A stretch of DNA of 64,000 nucleotides, taken from assembly GCF_051860505.1 (NCBI RefSeq), contig NZ_JBHYDX010000010.1, positions 81,105-145,104 on the forward strand, given 5' to 3'. The position numbers and the translations under genes are program-made. Below the pieces are notes generated by a model. That model did no database searches. It was not told the DNA's origin and was given only the letters and a program-made list of their open reading frames with translations. The DNA is from Pannonibacter sp051860505 (GTDB taxonomy: Bacteria > Pseudomonadota > Alphaproteobacteria > Rhizobiales > Stappiaceae). The number at the start of each line of letters is the position of its first letter. Position 1 is the stretch's first letter. Positions 56,187-64,000 of the stretch are shown here, one piece after another.

Positions 56187-56544
56187 CAGGCCTTGTCCCA
56201 CAGGTTCGCGGGCAGACCGGTCATGGCGTTCCTGTCAGGGCGAACGCCGCCCCGCTGGTAAACTGACTTCATGGCTTGTGCCACCCCTCTTGATTGGAGA
56301 TAGGCGTATCAAAGACAGACAATCCTGTCCAGACTGTTGAACAATCTTGTCGCCTTGACCTACAACGCTGACACTAAGTGTCTCTTGCAGCAGCGGAAGA
56401 GCAACTTTATTGTGCAGTGCAATGTTGGCATGGCGTGCGGCGCAACAGCTCCCCGCTTGAAGGTGACTGCCCTCCGCCCTAGTGTCCTGGGACGGAATCG
56501 GGCGGCTCCCTGCCCCGCCTGCCGTCCTTGTCGAGGAGTGATGA
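56187..56544. promoter_or_regulatory. Divergent control region of the pxp-peptide operon and gntR
   Basis: A 358-base gene-free region. It contains two near-identical 11-mers, ACAATCCTGTC (56319-56329) and ACAATCTTGTC (56341-56351), spaced exactly 22 bases, that is two helical turns. The first is also part of GACAG-6-CTGTC. This is a natural place for the adjacent GntR protein to bind. Nothing else was recognised. Confidence 0.5.
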
Positions 56545-57234
56545 TTGAAAGTTCTTGGGTCCGCGACGAGCGCTGCACCAGCGTCGGAAACTGGTCAGAC
56601 GCTCGCCGAAATGATTGCAATGCGGATCCGGAACCGGGTGATTTCCGGCGAGCTGACGCCCGGCAGCCACCTCTCCGAGGTGACGCTCAGCGAAGACCTG
56701 CAGGTCTCGCGCAACACCTTGCGCGAAGTGTTTCGCCTGCTCACCAAGGAAGGTCTGCTGCGGCATGAGGCGAACAAGGGCGTGTTCGTCATCACGCCCA
56801 GCATGTCGACCATCATCGACATCTACCGCGTCCGCCGCCACATCGAATGCCCTGCGCTGGCTCGCGCCCACCCGCTGCATCCCAGCGTCTCCCGCATGCG
56901 CGCTGCGGTGGAAGCCGCGCTCCGCCACCGCGAGGCTGGCGAATGGCTCAACGTCGGCAGCGCCGACATCGCCTTTCATGCTGCTATCGTCGAGCTGGCC
57001 GACAGCCCGCGCCTCTCTGCCTTCTATGCCCAGATCTCGCTGGAACTGCGCCTGGTCTTCGGCCTGCTGCGCGATCCGGAATATCTGCATGGTCCCTATA
57101 TCGAGCAGAATGTCGCCATCCTGACCCAGCTCGAACAGGGCGAAGCCACTGCCGCCGCGGCACGGCTCGAGGACTACCTGCATCAGGCCGAGCGCTTCAT
57201 CCTTGCTGCCTATGCGCGCATCTACCCCGCGTAA
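56545..57234 (+). CDS. GntR-family regulator, FCD (FadR-like) subclass
   Basis: A 229-residue regulator. The winged HTH (about 18-85: AEMIAMRIRNRVISGELTPGSHLSE; QVSRNTLREVFRLLTKEGLLRHEANKGVFV) is followed by an all-helical FCD effector domain (about 92-218) with the metal-site histidines in FHAAIVELA. The start is a TTG with GAGGAG seven bases upstream; an ATG four bases earlier is in another frame. Its divergent place makes it the likely regulator of the pxp/peptide run, perhaps responding to an amino acid or organic acid. Confidence 0.9.
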   Translation: MKVLGSATSAAPASETGQTLAEMIAMRIRNRVISGELTPGSHLSEVTLSEDLQVSRNTLREVFRLLTKEGLLRHEANKGVFVITPSMSTIIDIYRVRRHIECPALARAHPLHPSVSRMRAAVEAALRHREAGEWLNVGSADIAFHAAIVELADSPRLSAFYAQISLELRLVFGLLRDPEYLHGPYIEQNVAILTQLEQGEATAAAARLEDYLHQAERFILAAYARIYPA

Positions 57235-57266
57235 AATCGCGCGGCAGCGCGCGCATTGCGCCCTGA

Positions 57267-58145
57267 CTAGCCCGCAGCCAGACCGTTGAACCGGACCAGA
57301 GACACATCGTTCTCTGCCAGCATCATGCTAAACGCGTCGCTGGCGAGATACTGAAGTTCGGCCTCGCGCAGGTCCGTCAGCGGATCGAGCCCGATCAGAT
57401 GGTCGTCGACATAGCCCGGGTGGCACATGACCAGCGGCCTGTCTCCAGCCCCCTGGAAGAAGCGGCGAAACAGATCGTCTGTGTCTTCGCGCGGCGTAAA
57501 ATCCCGCACGCCGCGAAAACTGTCATTCGCCTTCAACCCGGCCTTGATGACCTTTCGGGCAAACCCCTGGCCCAGCGCGCTGATAATGGCGGCCCGCAGC
57601 ACCGCGCTGCGCCGCCGCAGGATGGCCGGTAGCGGCTCCTGGCAGAGGCGCAGATAGCTGCCGGCAGGTGCCAGTCTGGCTGCGAACGCCTCCATCACAA
57701 GATCGCGGATCACAGGCAACTGGTGACAGTGATGATGCCCGTCTATGAAATCCGGCACCCGCCCCATGACAACCTCAAAGGCATCAATCTGCGCAGCGAT
57801 CTCCCCGGCCAGCTCCTGCCGGATGGCATCGTCCTTGAGCTGCCCGCGCAAGGACATCAGGATCAACGGCCCGTTACCTGGCAGACGCCCGCTCCCGGCA
57901 AGCCTCCGCATCCGTGTCAGGGGCGCGTGATCGGTGAGTGTGAGATGAAGCCCGATATCAGCATCAACCCGATCCGCCTCATCCAGCAGCCGCCGCCCTT
58001 CTTCCGCCCAAAAGGGGCTTAAGGTCATGGCCGCCGTTGCCGTCAGACGCCCCTGCACCAGGAGTTGCCGGATCCCCACGCTGATGCCAGGTGTGAGCCC
58101 ATAATCATCGGCGCTGAGAACCATTCTTTTTTTGCCAGGCGTCAC
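57267..58145 (-). CDS. ChbG/HpnK (YdjC) family carbohydrate deacetylase
   Basis: A 292-residue metal-dependent deacetylase-fold protein. Conserved sites are KRMVLSADDYGLTPG (metal Asp), DIGLHLTLTDHAPL, and FIDGHHHCHQLP, with HPGY near the C-terminus. Family members deacetylate chito-oligosaccharides or hopanoid intermediates. The GTG start keeps the two basic residues that begin the first strand in relatives; an ATG seven codons later would cut them off, and the open frame further upstream lacks a good start. Divergent from a glycosyltransferase, with which it may act on lipid-linked sugars. Confidence 0.83.
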   Translation of the reverse strand: MTPGKKRMVLSADDYGLTPGISVGIRQLLVQGRLTATAAMTLSPFWAEEGRRLLDEADRVDADIGLHLTLTDHAPLTRMRRLAGSGRLPGNGPLILMSLRGQLKDDAIRQELAGEIAAQIDAFEVVMGRVPDFIDGHHHCHQLPVIRDLVMEAFAARLAPAGSYLRLCQEPLPAILRRRSAVLRAAIISALGQGFARKVIKAGLKANDSFRGVRDFTPREDTDDLFRRFFQGAGDRPLVMCHPGYVDDHLIGLDPLTDLREAELQYLASDAFSMMLAENDVSLVRFNGLAAG

Positions 58146-58250
58146 GGTTTGAAAAACCCATCCTATTCGTCTACGTAGGCCACAACAGAAACACTCCGAA
58201 AAAATCAAAATCAACCGGCCTGCAGCGCTGCACGACCAGGAACCAGGAAA

Positions 58251-59261
58251 ATGAGCGAGAACGCCCCTGAACTTTCAGTGGTCATTCCCTGCTTCAATGA
58301 AGCGGCCAATCTTGTGCCGCTGATGGCCCGGCTCGTCCCGGTGCTGGAAGGCCTTGGCCGCAGCTTCGAGATCCTGCTGGTGGATGACGGCAGCCGGGAC
58401 AGGACATTGGAAGTTGCTGCCGGTCTTGCAACGGCCGACCCGCGCATCGGCATTCTCGCGCTCTCGCGCAATTTCGGCAAGGAAATCGCCATCACCGCCG
58501 GCATCGACCATGCCCGGGGGAAGGCGGCAATCCTGATCGATGCAGACCTGCAGCATCCGCCGGAAAAGATCATCGAACTTGTCGCCGCCTGGAACGACGG
58601 CTTCCAGATCATTCATGCCACCCAGACCATCCGCCCCTCCGAGGGTCTGGCCAAGCGCGCCGGAGCCAAGCTCTTCTACAAGCTGCTGGCACAGCTCTCG
58701 GACATCGATCTGCCGCGCGGTGCCGGCGACTTCTGCCTGCTGGACCGGGCCGCACTGGACGCGCTCAAGTCCCTGCCCGAGCGGGCGCGTTTCATGAAGG
58801 GTCTGTATTTCTGGGTTGGCTTCCGCCAGAAACAAATCCCCTATGAGCCGGCCGAACGGGTGGCAGGGGCAAGCGGCTGGTGTTACCGCCGGCTCGCGAG
58901 CCTGGCCCTCAACGGTCTGACCGCCTTCAGCACCGTGCCGCTGCGGCTCGCTTCCATCGCGGGGCTTCTCGTCTCCATCATCGCCATCATCTATGGCCTC
59001 ATCCTGATGACGGATGTGCTGCTGCATGGCATCGACGTGCCCGGCTATGCCTCGCTCATGGTGGGCCTCTTGTTCCTCAGCGGCGTACAACTGATCTCGC
59101 TCGGCATCCTCGGCGAATATGTCGGCCGCATCTTCAACGAGACAAAGCAGCGCCCGCTCTATTTCGTCGGCAGCTATCACCCGGCGACAACCAAGAACCC
59201 TGACGCCTTGGCCGCTTCAAATCACGCCACGCCTGCCGCAACCAACGCAACCAGCACATAG
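58251..59261 (+). CDS. Family 2 glycosyltransferase with C-terminal membrane segments (GtrB/DPMS-like)
   Basis: A 336-residue enzyme. The GT2 domain has VVIPCFNEAANL, LVDDGSRDRT, LSRNFGKEIAITAG and the metal site DADLQHPPE, then GDFCLLDR. Two hydrophobic segments (about 236-262 and 272-298: LLVSIIAIIYGLIL; LLFLSGVQLISLGILGEYVG) anchor it to the inner membrane, as in polyprenyl-phosphate glycosyltransferases. It likely charges undecaprenyl phosphate with a sugar. Its last 40 bases overlap the 3' end of the convergent YqaA-like gene. Confidence 0.9.
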   Translation: MSENAPELSVVIPCFNEAANLVPLMARLVPVLEGLGRSFEILLVDDGSRDRTLEVAAGLATADPRIGILALSRNFGKEIAITAGIDHARGKAAILIDADLQHPPEKIIELVAAWNDGFQIIHATQTIRPSEGLAKRAGAKLFYKLLAQLSDIDLPRGAGDFCLLDRAALDALKSLPERARFMKGLYFWVGFRQKQIPYEPAERVAGASGWCYRRLASLALNGLTAFSTVPLRLASIAGLLVSIIAIIYGLILMTDVLLHGIDVPGYASLMVGLLFLSGVQLISLGILGEYVGRIFNETKQRPLYFVGSYHPATTKNPDALAASNHATPAATNATST

Positions 59262-59659
59262 CGGCCTGCCTTGCCGATGGTGACGAGCACGAGGAAAATC
59301 CCGAGCGGCTCGCGCAAGGTGCCTGCAACGACGGTCAGAGGGTCCCCAACCACGGGCAGCCAGGCAAACAGCAGGCTCCAGCGGCCATAGCGGCGATACC
59401 AGCCCTCCGCCCGCGCCAGTGATTTGTCCGACACCGGGAACCAGCGCTTGTGCCGGAAGCTTGCAAGCCCGCGTCCCAGCAGCCAGTTGACCACCGAGCC
59501 CAGCACGTTGCCCGTGGTGGCAACGAAGACCAGCAACCACAGCGGCCAGCCACCTGCAACCACCAGCGCCGCCAGGACCCCTTCGGACTGGGCCGGCAGA
59601 AGCGTTGCGGCCAGAAAGGCTGCCAGAAACATTCCGGCAAGACCGGCCAGTTCATCCAT
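59222..59659 (-). CDS. YqaA/DedA-like membrane protein
   Basis: A 145-residue inner-membrane protein of the YqaA (short DedA/SNARE-associated) family. Four hydrophobic segments are seen, and ATTGNVLGSVVNWLLGRGL plus WYRRYGRWSLLFAWLPVVGDPLTVVAG are the family core. Relatives are linked to lipid carrier recycling or membrane homeostasis, which would suit the adjoining polyprenyl-phosphate glycosyltransferase. Overlaps the convergent glycosyltransferase gene by 40 bases at the 3' ends. Confidence 0.85.
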   Translation of the reverse strand: MDELAGLAGMFLAAFLAATLLPAQSEGVLAALVVAGGWPLWLLVFVATTGNVLGSVVNWLLGRGLASFRHKRWFPVSDKSLARAEGWYRRYGRWSLLFAWLPVVGDPLTVVAGTLREPLGIFLVLVTIGKAGRYVLVALVAAGVA

Positions 59660-59768
59660 TGCTCACCGCCCCGAAGGTCACGTTCCGTGCCCTGATGGCG
59701 GAACCCGAGTGCGATGCCGCAGGTAGCTCCCTGGCCGCAATTGTTCAAGTGCGACGCCGCATTCCCAG

Positions 59769-60992
59769 TTACGCGCGGGCGAGAAGGCCGAACTCCGGAT
59801 GGGTCAAGGCGGTCGCGATGCCGCGCAGCTCCGCCAGACCTTTCAACCGGCCAATGGCCGGATAGCCCGGCTGCGCCCGCCGTGTCAGATCATCGAGGAT
59901 GTCCTGGCCATGGTCCGGACGGAACGGGATCGACCAGTCACTGCGCCCTTCCGCTTTGCGCCGCGCCTCCTCCTTTACCACTTCGGCCAGCACCGCCACC
60001 ATGTCGGTGTTCCCGCCCAGATGCTCGGCCTCGTGGAACGAACCGAACAGGCTGGGCTCTTCCCGCCGGACATTGCGCAGATGCAGGAAATGCACACGCG
60101 GCCCCAGACGCTGCATCATGCCGGGAAGGTCATTGTCCGCCCGTGCGCCGAGCGAGCCCGTGCACAACGTCACGCCGTTCGCCGGGCTGTCCACAGCCTC
60201 AAGCAGCAGCCGGTAGTCAGCCTCGGTCGAAACGATGCGCGGCAGGCCGAGCAACGGGACGGGAGGGTCGTCGGGATGGCAGCACATGCGGATACCAAGT
60301 TGTTCCGCGACCGGGATCACCTCCTCAAGAAAGGCAATGAAATGCCGCCGCAATCGGTCCGCGTCGATGTCGCCATATTCAGCAAGATGCGCGCGCACAT
60401 CCGCCAGCGACAACTGCTCGGCAGCTCCCGGCAGACCGAAGGCGACATTGGCCGCCAGTTCCTGCTTGCGGGCCTCGCTCATGGCCACGAACCGACGCAA
60501 GGCCTCTTCCGCTACGGGACCAGCATGGTCTTCAGCAGCACCTGGACGTTGCAGGATATGGATGTCGAAGGCGGCAAAGTCATAGAGATCAAACCGCATG
60601 CAGGTGCCGCCATGCGCAACCCGCCACGCCAGATCCGTTCGGGTCCAGTCCAGCACCGGCATGAAATTGTAGCAGATTACCTCGATGCCGGCGGCGGCGA
60701 GATGGCGCAGGCTGGTCTTGTAGGCCGCGATATGGGCGCGCCAGTTTCCCGTCCGCTTCTTGATCTCTTCCGAGACCGGCAGGCTTTCGACTACCTCCCA
60801 GCGCAGGCCTGAAGGCTGGCCATCGCCCCGCACCGCCACCTCCTGCCGCCGCCGTGCAATCTCGTCGGCGCTCCAGACCGCGCCGGTCGGCACATGGTGC
60901 AGCGCCGAGACCACGCCCTGGACGCCCGCCTGCATCATGTCGTCGATGCTGACCAGGTCCTTTGGACCGAACCAGCGCCAGGTCTGCCGCAT
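59769..60992 (-). CDS. uxuA: Mannonate dehydratase
   Basis: A 407-residue enzyme converting D-mannonate to 2-keto-3-deoxygluconate in hexuronate breakdown. It begins MRQTWRWFGPKDLVSIDDMMQAGVQGVVSALHHVPTGAVW, with IEVICYNFMPVLDWTRTDL, CCHPDDPPVPLLGLPRI and GGNTDMVAV further on, all UxuA landmarks, including metal His and Asp. The ATG has GGAGGA just upstream. No uxaC or uxuB adjoins it. It follows a LysR gene on the same strand after 81 bases. Confidence 0.94.
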   Translation of the reverse strand: MRQTWRWFGPKDLVSIDDMMQAGVQGVVSALHHVPTGAVWSADEIARRRQEVAVRGDGQPSGLRWEVVESLPVSEEIKKRTGNWRAHIAAYKTSLRHLAAAGIEVICYNFMPVLDWTRTDLAWRVAHGGTCMRFDLYDFAAFDIHILQRPGAAEDHAGPVAEEALRRFVAMSEARKQELAANVAFGLPGAAEQLSLADVRAHLAEYGDIDADRLRRHFIAFLEEVIPVAEQLGIRMCCHPDDPPVPLLGLPRIVSTEADYRLLLEAVDSPANGVTLCTGSLGARADNDLPGMMQRLGPRVHFLHLRNVRREEPSLFGSFHEAEHLGGNTDMVAVLAEVVKEEARRKAEGRSDWSIPFRPDHGQDILDDLTRRAQPGYPAIGRLKGLAELRGIATALTHPEFGLLARA

Positions 60993-61073
60993 AGCTTCCT
61001 CCCTCGCGGCTTGTCCCGGCCGCCTTGCCAATGCTTAGCAGGCTCCATCGCGCCAATCTAGTATGTTAGTATT

Positions 61074-61982
61074 CTAGTTTGAACCTATACCCTGCTCAAG
61101 CTCGCGCAGGATCTCGACAAAGGCCGCCACCTTCGGCGGGCGATAGCGGGCCGGCGGGAAGACGGCGTGAATGCCACCGACGGGCAACACCCAGCCGGGC
61201 AGGATCTCGCGCAAATGCCCGGCAGCAAGGTCAGGCGCAACCAGATAATCGGGCAGCACTGAAAGCCCGGCGCCGAGCTTCACCGCGTGATACACCGCCG
61301 TTGTCGTGTCAAACCGCAGCCTTGCAGAGAATTGCACAGTCTCCCGGGAGATGGCATCTCGGCTGAAGCGCCAGGTCAAGGGCTCGCGCAAGGCAAGATT
61401 GGCGACAAACGGCAAGCCCGCCAGATCCGCTGGCTCCTTGAGATCCGAGCAACTTTCGGCAAGGGCTGCCGGCGCCACCAGCACCTGACGGAATTCGCCG
61501 ATGCGCCGGACCTGCAGCGAGCTGTCCTGCAGCCAGCCGGCATGAATGGCAAGGTCCAGGTCCCCGGCCATCAGATCCAGCCGCTTGTCCGTGAAAGTCA
61601 CATCCACATCGCAGGCCGGATAGCGCCCGGCAAACCGCGCAACAGCCGGCACCACCTTGGCCGTGCCATAGTCATAGGGCGCTGTCAGGCGCAACGTGCC
61701 GGACGGCGCCCCGGTCGCTTCCGCCACCAGGTCGAAGGCGTCCTCCGCCTCCTTGAGGATCAGGATACAGCGCGCGTGGAAGGCCCGCCCGGCCTCGGTT
61801 GGTTGCAGCCTTCGGGTCGAGCGCACGATCAGACTTGCCCCCAGTTCCTCCTCAAGCTTGGCCACCTGCTGGCTGACCACGGCCTTGGTCACGCCCAGCC
61901 GCTCTGCAGCCTGTGTGAAGGATCCCGTGTCCAGCACGGCTGCGAAATAGGCCAGCCGGTTGAGGTTCATGTGCGCGCGCAT
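61074..61982 (-). CDS. LysR-family transcriptional regulator
   Basis: A 302-residue regulator. The N-terminal HTH (NRLAYFAAVLDTGSFTQAAERLGVTKAVVSQQVAKLEEELG, about 7-46) is followed by an effector domain of the CrgA/DsdC-like subgroup (about 90-295). A second ATG four codons later is possible. It is divergent from a DsbA-like gene, and a 7-7-7 palindrome lies 12 bases before its start, so it probably regulates the DsbA-MBL pair and itself. Whether it also affects the following uxuA gene is unknown. Confidence 0.9.
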   Translation of the reverse strand: MRAHMNLNRLAYFAAVLDTGSFTQAAERLGVTKAVVSQQVAKLEEELGASLIVRSTRRLQPTEAGRAFHARCILILKEAEDAFDLVAEATGAPSGTLRLTAPYDYGTAKVVPAVARFAGRYPACDVDVTFTDKRLDLMAGDLDLAIHAGWLQDSSLQVRRIGEFRQVLVAPAALAESCSDLKEPADLAGLPFVANLALREPLTWRFSRDAISRETVQFSARLRFDTTTAVYHAVKLGAGLSVLPDYLVAPDLAAGHLREILPGWVLPVGGIHAVFPPARYRPPKVAAFVEILRELEQGIGSN

Positions 61983-61993
61983 CCTGGATCCGT

Positions 61994-62014
61994 TTGTATG
62001 TTTCCAGCATACAA
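61994..62014. promoter_or_regulatory. Candidate LysR operator
   Basis: A perfect inverted repeat, TTGTATG and CATACAA, around 7 bases (TTTCCAG). The T-N11-A form matches the LysR binding-site rule. It lies 12 bases upstream of the LysR start and about 118 bases before the DsbA-like start, in the only gap shared by both. Confidence 0.65.
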
Positions 62015-62131
62015 TCTGTCTGATTTGTTGATCTTCCGTAAATGGCGGCAAGATGAGAGTGTCGTTTTGCCCGCACATGCCGCTCGGCAAAAAAAGGCGG
62101 ATAGACGCTGCATTCACCACACGAGTTGCCG

Positions 62132-62779
62132 ATGCCCCAGTCCCTGCGCCTGACCTATCTCTTCGATCCGCTCTGCGGCTGGTGCTACGGCGCGGCCCCA
62201 GCCATGGCTGCGCTTGCCAGTGCTGCAGATGTCACCTTGGACCTGATGCCAACCGGCCTGTTTTCCGGCGCCGGCGCCCGCCCCATGGACGACGGCTTTG
62301 CCGCCTATGCCTGGGCCAACGACCAGCGCATCGCCCGCCTCACCGGCCAGGTCTTCTCTAACCTCTACCGCCGCAATGTACTGGCCAACCGGGTGCAGAT
62401 GTTCGACAGCGGGCCGGCCACCCTTGCCCTCACGGCCGCACGGGACAGCGGCGTCGCCGACGAGTTGGCCGCCCTCAAGGCGATCCAGATCGCCCGTTAC
62501 GTCGACGGCCGCGACATCGCCGACCTCACAGTCCTGGCCGAGACCCTCAGCCAGCTTGGCCTGGAGGATGCAGCCGCCCAAGTCACAACACCTGATTCCG
62601 CCCTCATTGACCTGACCCGAAACCGCACGGCCAGGGCCTCAGCCCTGCTGCGCTCCGTCCACGCCAATGGTGTTCCGACACTCGTCCTCGAAAATCCGGA
62701 TGGCAGCCGCAGCCTCGTGCCTTCCGCCGCCCTTTACGCCAATCCCGAGACCCTCGTCACCCGGCTCAAGGCCGCCTGA
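62132..62779 (+). CDS. DsbA-family thioredoxin-fold protein
   Basis: A 215-residue protein. The active site is CGWC (Cys15, Cys18) in LTYLFDPLCGWCYGAAPAM, the C-G/P-W-C type of the DsbA/FrnE group, and the later GVPTLVLEN stretch supplies the cis-Pro loop. There is no signal peptide, so it acts in the cytoplasm, unlike classical DsbA. The ATG is used; a TTG two codons earlier is possible, and no strong ribosome site is seen. Followed after 26 bases by a Tat-exported MBL-fold gene, and divergent from a LysR regulator. Confidence 0.87.
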   Translation: MPQSLRLTYLFDPLCGWCYGAAPAMAALASAADVTLDLMPTGLFSGAGARPMDDGFAAYAWANDQRIARLTGQVFSNLYRRNVLANRVQMFDSGPATLALTAARDSGVADELAALKAIQIARYVDGRDIADLTVLAETLSQLGLEDAAAQVTTPDSALIDLTRNRTARASALLRSVHANGVPTLVLENPDGSRSLVPSAALYANPETLVTRLKAA

Positions 62780-62805
62780 TCCTCTGAAAGTCCAAGGACA
62801 CAGCC

Positions 62806-63708
62806 ATGTTCACACGTCGCCAGACCCTCAAGACCCTTCTCACCGGCACCGCCGCCATGGCCGCCTTCACCCTGCCGCTTGATGTCCTCGCCGCAGCCAG
62901 CGGGCTGAAGTGGACCCACTTCCAGGCTGATGAATCCGGCTTTCTCCGCGCCCCTGTCCTGATCGAAGGCAAGAGCGAAGCCATCCTCATCGACGGTGGC
63001 TTCACCCTGTCCGATGGCCGCGCCCTCGCCGAGGCCATCAAGGCCACCGGCAAGACGCTCACCACCATTTATGTCAGCCAGAGCGACCCGGACTATTACT
63101 TCAGCCTCGGCCCGGTGAAGGCCGCCTTCCCGGACGCACGCGTCATTGCTGACGCTGCCACGGTCGCGGCGATCAACGGCAACGTCGAAAAGAAGCTCGC
63201 CGTCTGGGGCCCGCAGCTCAAGGACAACGGCCCGCAGGTTCTGGCTGACGTGGTCATCCCCGCTGTCTCGTCCGAAACCCGACTGACGCTCGACGGCGAG
63301 ACCATCGAGATCGTTCCGGCAGGCAACCTCGCCAACCGGCGCTATCTCTGGGTGCCCTCGCTGGAAGCTGTCTTTGGCGGTGTGCTGGTCTTCTCCGGCA
63401 TCCATGTCTGGATGGCCGACACGCCAACCTCGGAACAGCGCCAGGCCTGGATTGCCGCCCTTGACGAGATGGCCGCACGCAAGCCGAAGGTCGTTGTCCC
63501 CGGCCACATGGCGCCGGGCTCTGCGCTTGACGCCAGCGCCATCGCCTACACCCGCGCCTACTTGGTCGCCTTCGAGGAAGAAGCCGCCAAGGCCGCCGAC
63601 AGCGCCGCGCTGATCAAGGCGATGAAGGCCCGTTTCCCCACCGCCGGCGAGGACTTCAGCCTCGAACTCTCCGCCAAGGTGGTGAAGGGCGAGATGAAGT
63701 GGGGCTGA
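62806..63708 (+). CDS. Tat-exported MBL-fold protein with degenerate metal site
   Basis: A 300-residue protein. The N-terminus TRRQTLK then a hydrophobic stretch and LAA form a twin-arginine signal peptide (cut near 30). The fold follows metallo-beta-lactamase relatives (ILIDGGFTLSDGRALAEAI; IYVSQSDPDYYFSLG; VVPGHMAPG). The metal motif H-x-D-x-D-H reads Q92-S-D94-P-D96-Y97, so both His are replaced while both Asp remain. This argues for altered metal binding or a non-enzymatic role. Coupled to the DsbA-like gene. Downstream is repeat copy D. Confidence 0.83.
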   Translation: MFTRRQTLKTLLTGTAAMAAFTLPLDVLAAASGLKWTHFQADESGFLRAPVLIEGKSEAILIDGGFTLSDGRALAEAIKATGKTLTTIYVSQSDPDYYFSLGPVKAAFPDARVIADAATVAAINGNVEKKLAVWGPQLKDNGPQVLADVVIPAVSSETRLTLDGETIEIVPAGNLANRRYLWVPSLEAVFGGVLVFSGIHVWMADTPTSEQRQAWIAALDEMAARKPKVVVPGHMAPGSALDASAIAYTRAYLVAFEEEAAKAADSAALIKAMKARFPTAGEDFSLELSAKVVKGEMKWG

Positions 63709-63768
63709 GGCTCCGGGGATAGTCCTGCGACTGCGAAGATAGGCCACGTCCCTCGTCAGGGGCACTCA

Positions 63769-63928
63769 AGCCTCTCCGCTCCCCTCCCCCTCGTGGGGAG
63801 GGGGTAGGGGTGGGGGGGAAAAACCTCAGCCATTCGGCAAGCTTTTGTTTTTTCGGATGGAAGGATTGATCGGCTCCGGGGGCGTATTGGGCTCACAGCC
63901 CCCCACCCCCACCCCCTCCCCACGAGGG
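63769..63928. repeat. Large GC-rich inverted repeat R2, copy D (right arm cut short)
   Basis: Left arm 63769-63818 begins GCCTCTCCGCTCCCCTCCC and continues CTCGTGGGGAGGGG. The right arm (63897-63928) starts as expected with CCCCCCACCCC but departs from the family at CCACGAGGG, where other copies go on GGAGGGG. From there the sequence reads CCTGTTGCGCAACAACGG. The 290 bases from the MBL gene to the window end hold no gene. Confidence 0.75.
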
Positions 63929-64000
63929 CCTGTTGCGCAACAACGGCTTTGCTGGGCGCGGGAGTTTGGAACGGGGTTTTTTGCCCCTTCGCGTTGGGCG

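Overview
The window is a high-GC chromosomal segment from an alphaproteobacterium, most likely a member of the Rhizobiales. The evidence is the order murA, DUF2948, hisD, UPF0262, LMW phosphatase, infA, maf, yacG on one strand, a DUF2585/UPF0314 protein, a DUF3141 PHA-synthase-like protein, many ABC importers, and GC-rich intergenic inverted repeats. No species is assigned. There is no rRNA, CRISPR array, phage or complete insertion sequence. Two tRNAs are present (Phe and Thr).

Layout. 1-6036: the start of prfC (cut by the left edge), a DUF2585 membrane protein, a LysR regulator divergent from a methyltransferase, an orphan ParA-type ATPase and a secreted alpha/beta hydrolase. 6306-14336: a phosphonate block. 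An ABC importer (ATPase, two permeases, binding protein) is divergent from an operon of a FAD oxidoreductase, phosphonoacetaldehyde hydrolase (phnX) and a phosphonate monoester hydrolase-like enzyme. The 492-base gap between them carries PhoB-box-like repeats. 14592-17244: an NMT1/SsuA-type ABC importer. 17609-23362: DUF3141 protein, FabI and a FadJ-like fusion enzyme. 23525-27097: a P2-type cation ATPase divergent from a YitT-like membrane protein.

27216-40338: tRNA-Phe, then a large FecR-domain protein with a TbpB-like C-terminal barrel next to a Slam-like TPR/beta-barrel outer-membrane protein (a candidate type XI secretion pair), a periplasmic 5'-nucleotidase, and the conserved housekeeping run yacG-maf-infA-LMW phosphatase-UPF0262-hisD-DUF2948-murA. 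40557-42745: tRNA-Thr followed by an AT-rich hipBA toxin-antitoxin pair. 43319-44332: a UDP-glucuronate epimerase-like enzyme.

44504-57234: an eight-gene, 11.7-kb minus-strand run (pxpA, fused pxpB-pxpC, a biotin carboxylase/BCCP protein, a dipeptide-type ABC importer and an M14-like carboxypeptidase) with a divergent GntR regulator. It looks built to import and break down small peptides, perhaps pyroglutamyl ones. 57267-63708: YdjC/HpnK deacetylase, GT2 glycosyltransferase, YqaA-like protein, mannonate dehydratase, and a LysR regulator divergent from a DsbA-like protein and a Tat-exported MBL-fold protein that lacks key metal ligands.

Four copies of a large bipartite GC-rich inverted repeat (near 17.4, 21.1, 48.3 and 63.8 kb) and two copies of a smaller palindromic repeat lie between genes. 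Strong hairpins sit between the binding-protein gene and the next gene in all three binding-protein-dependent ABC systems.
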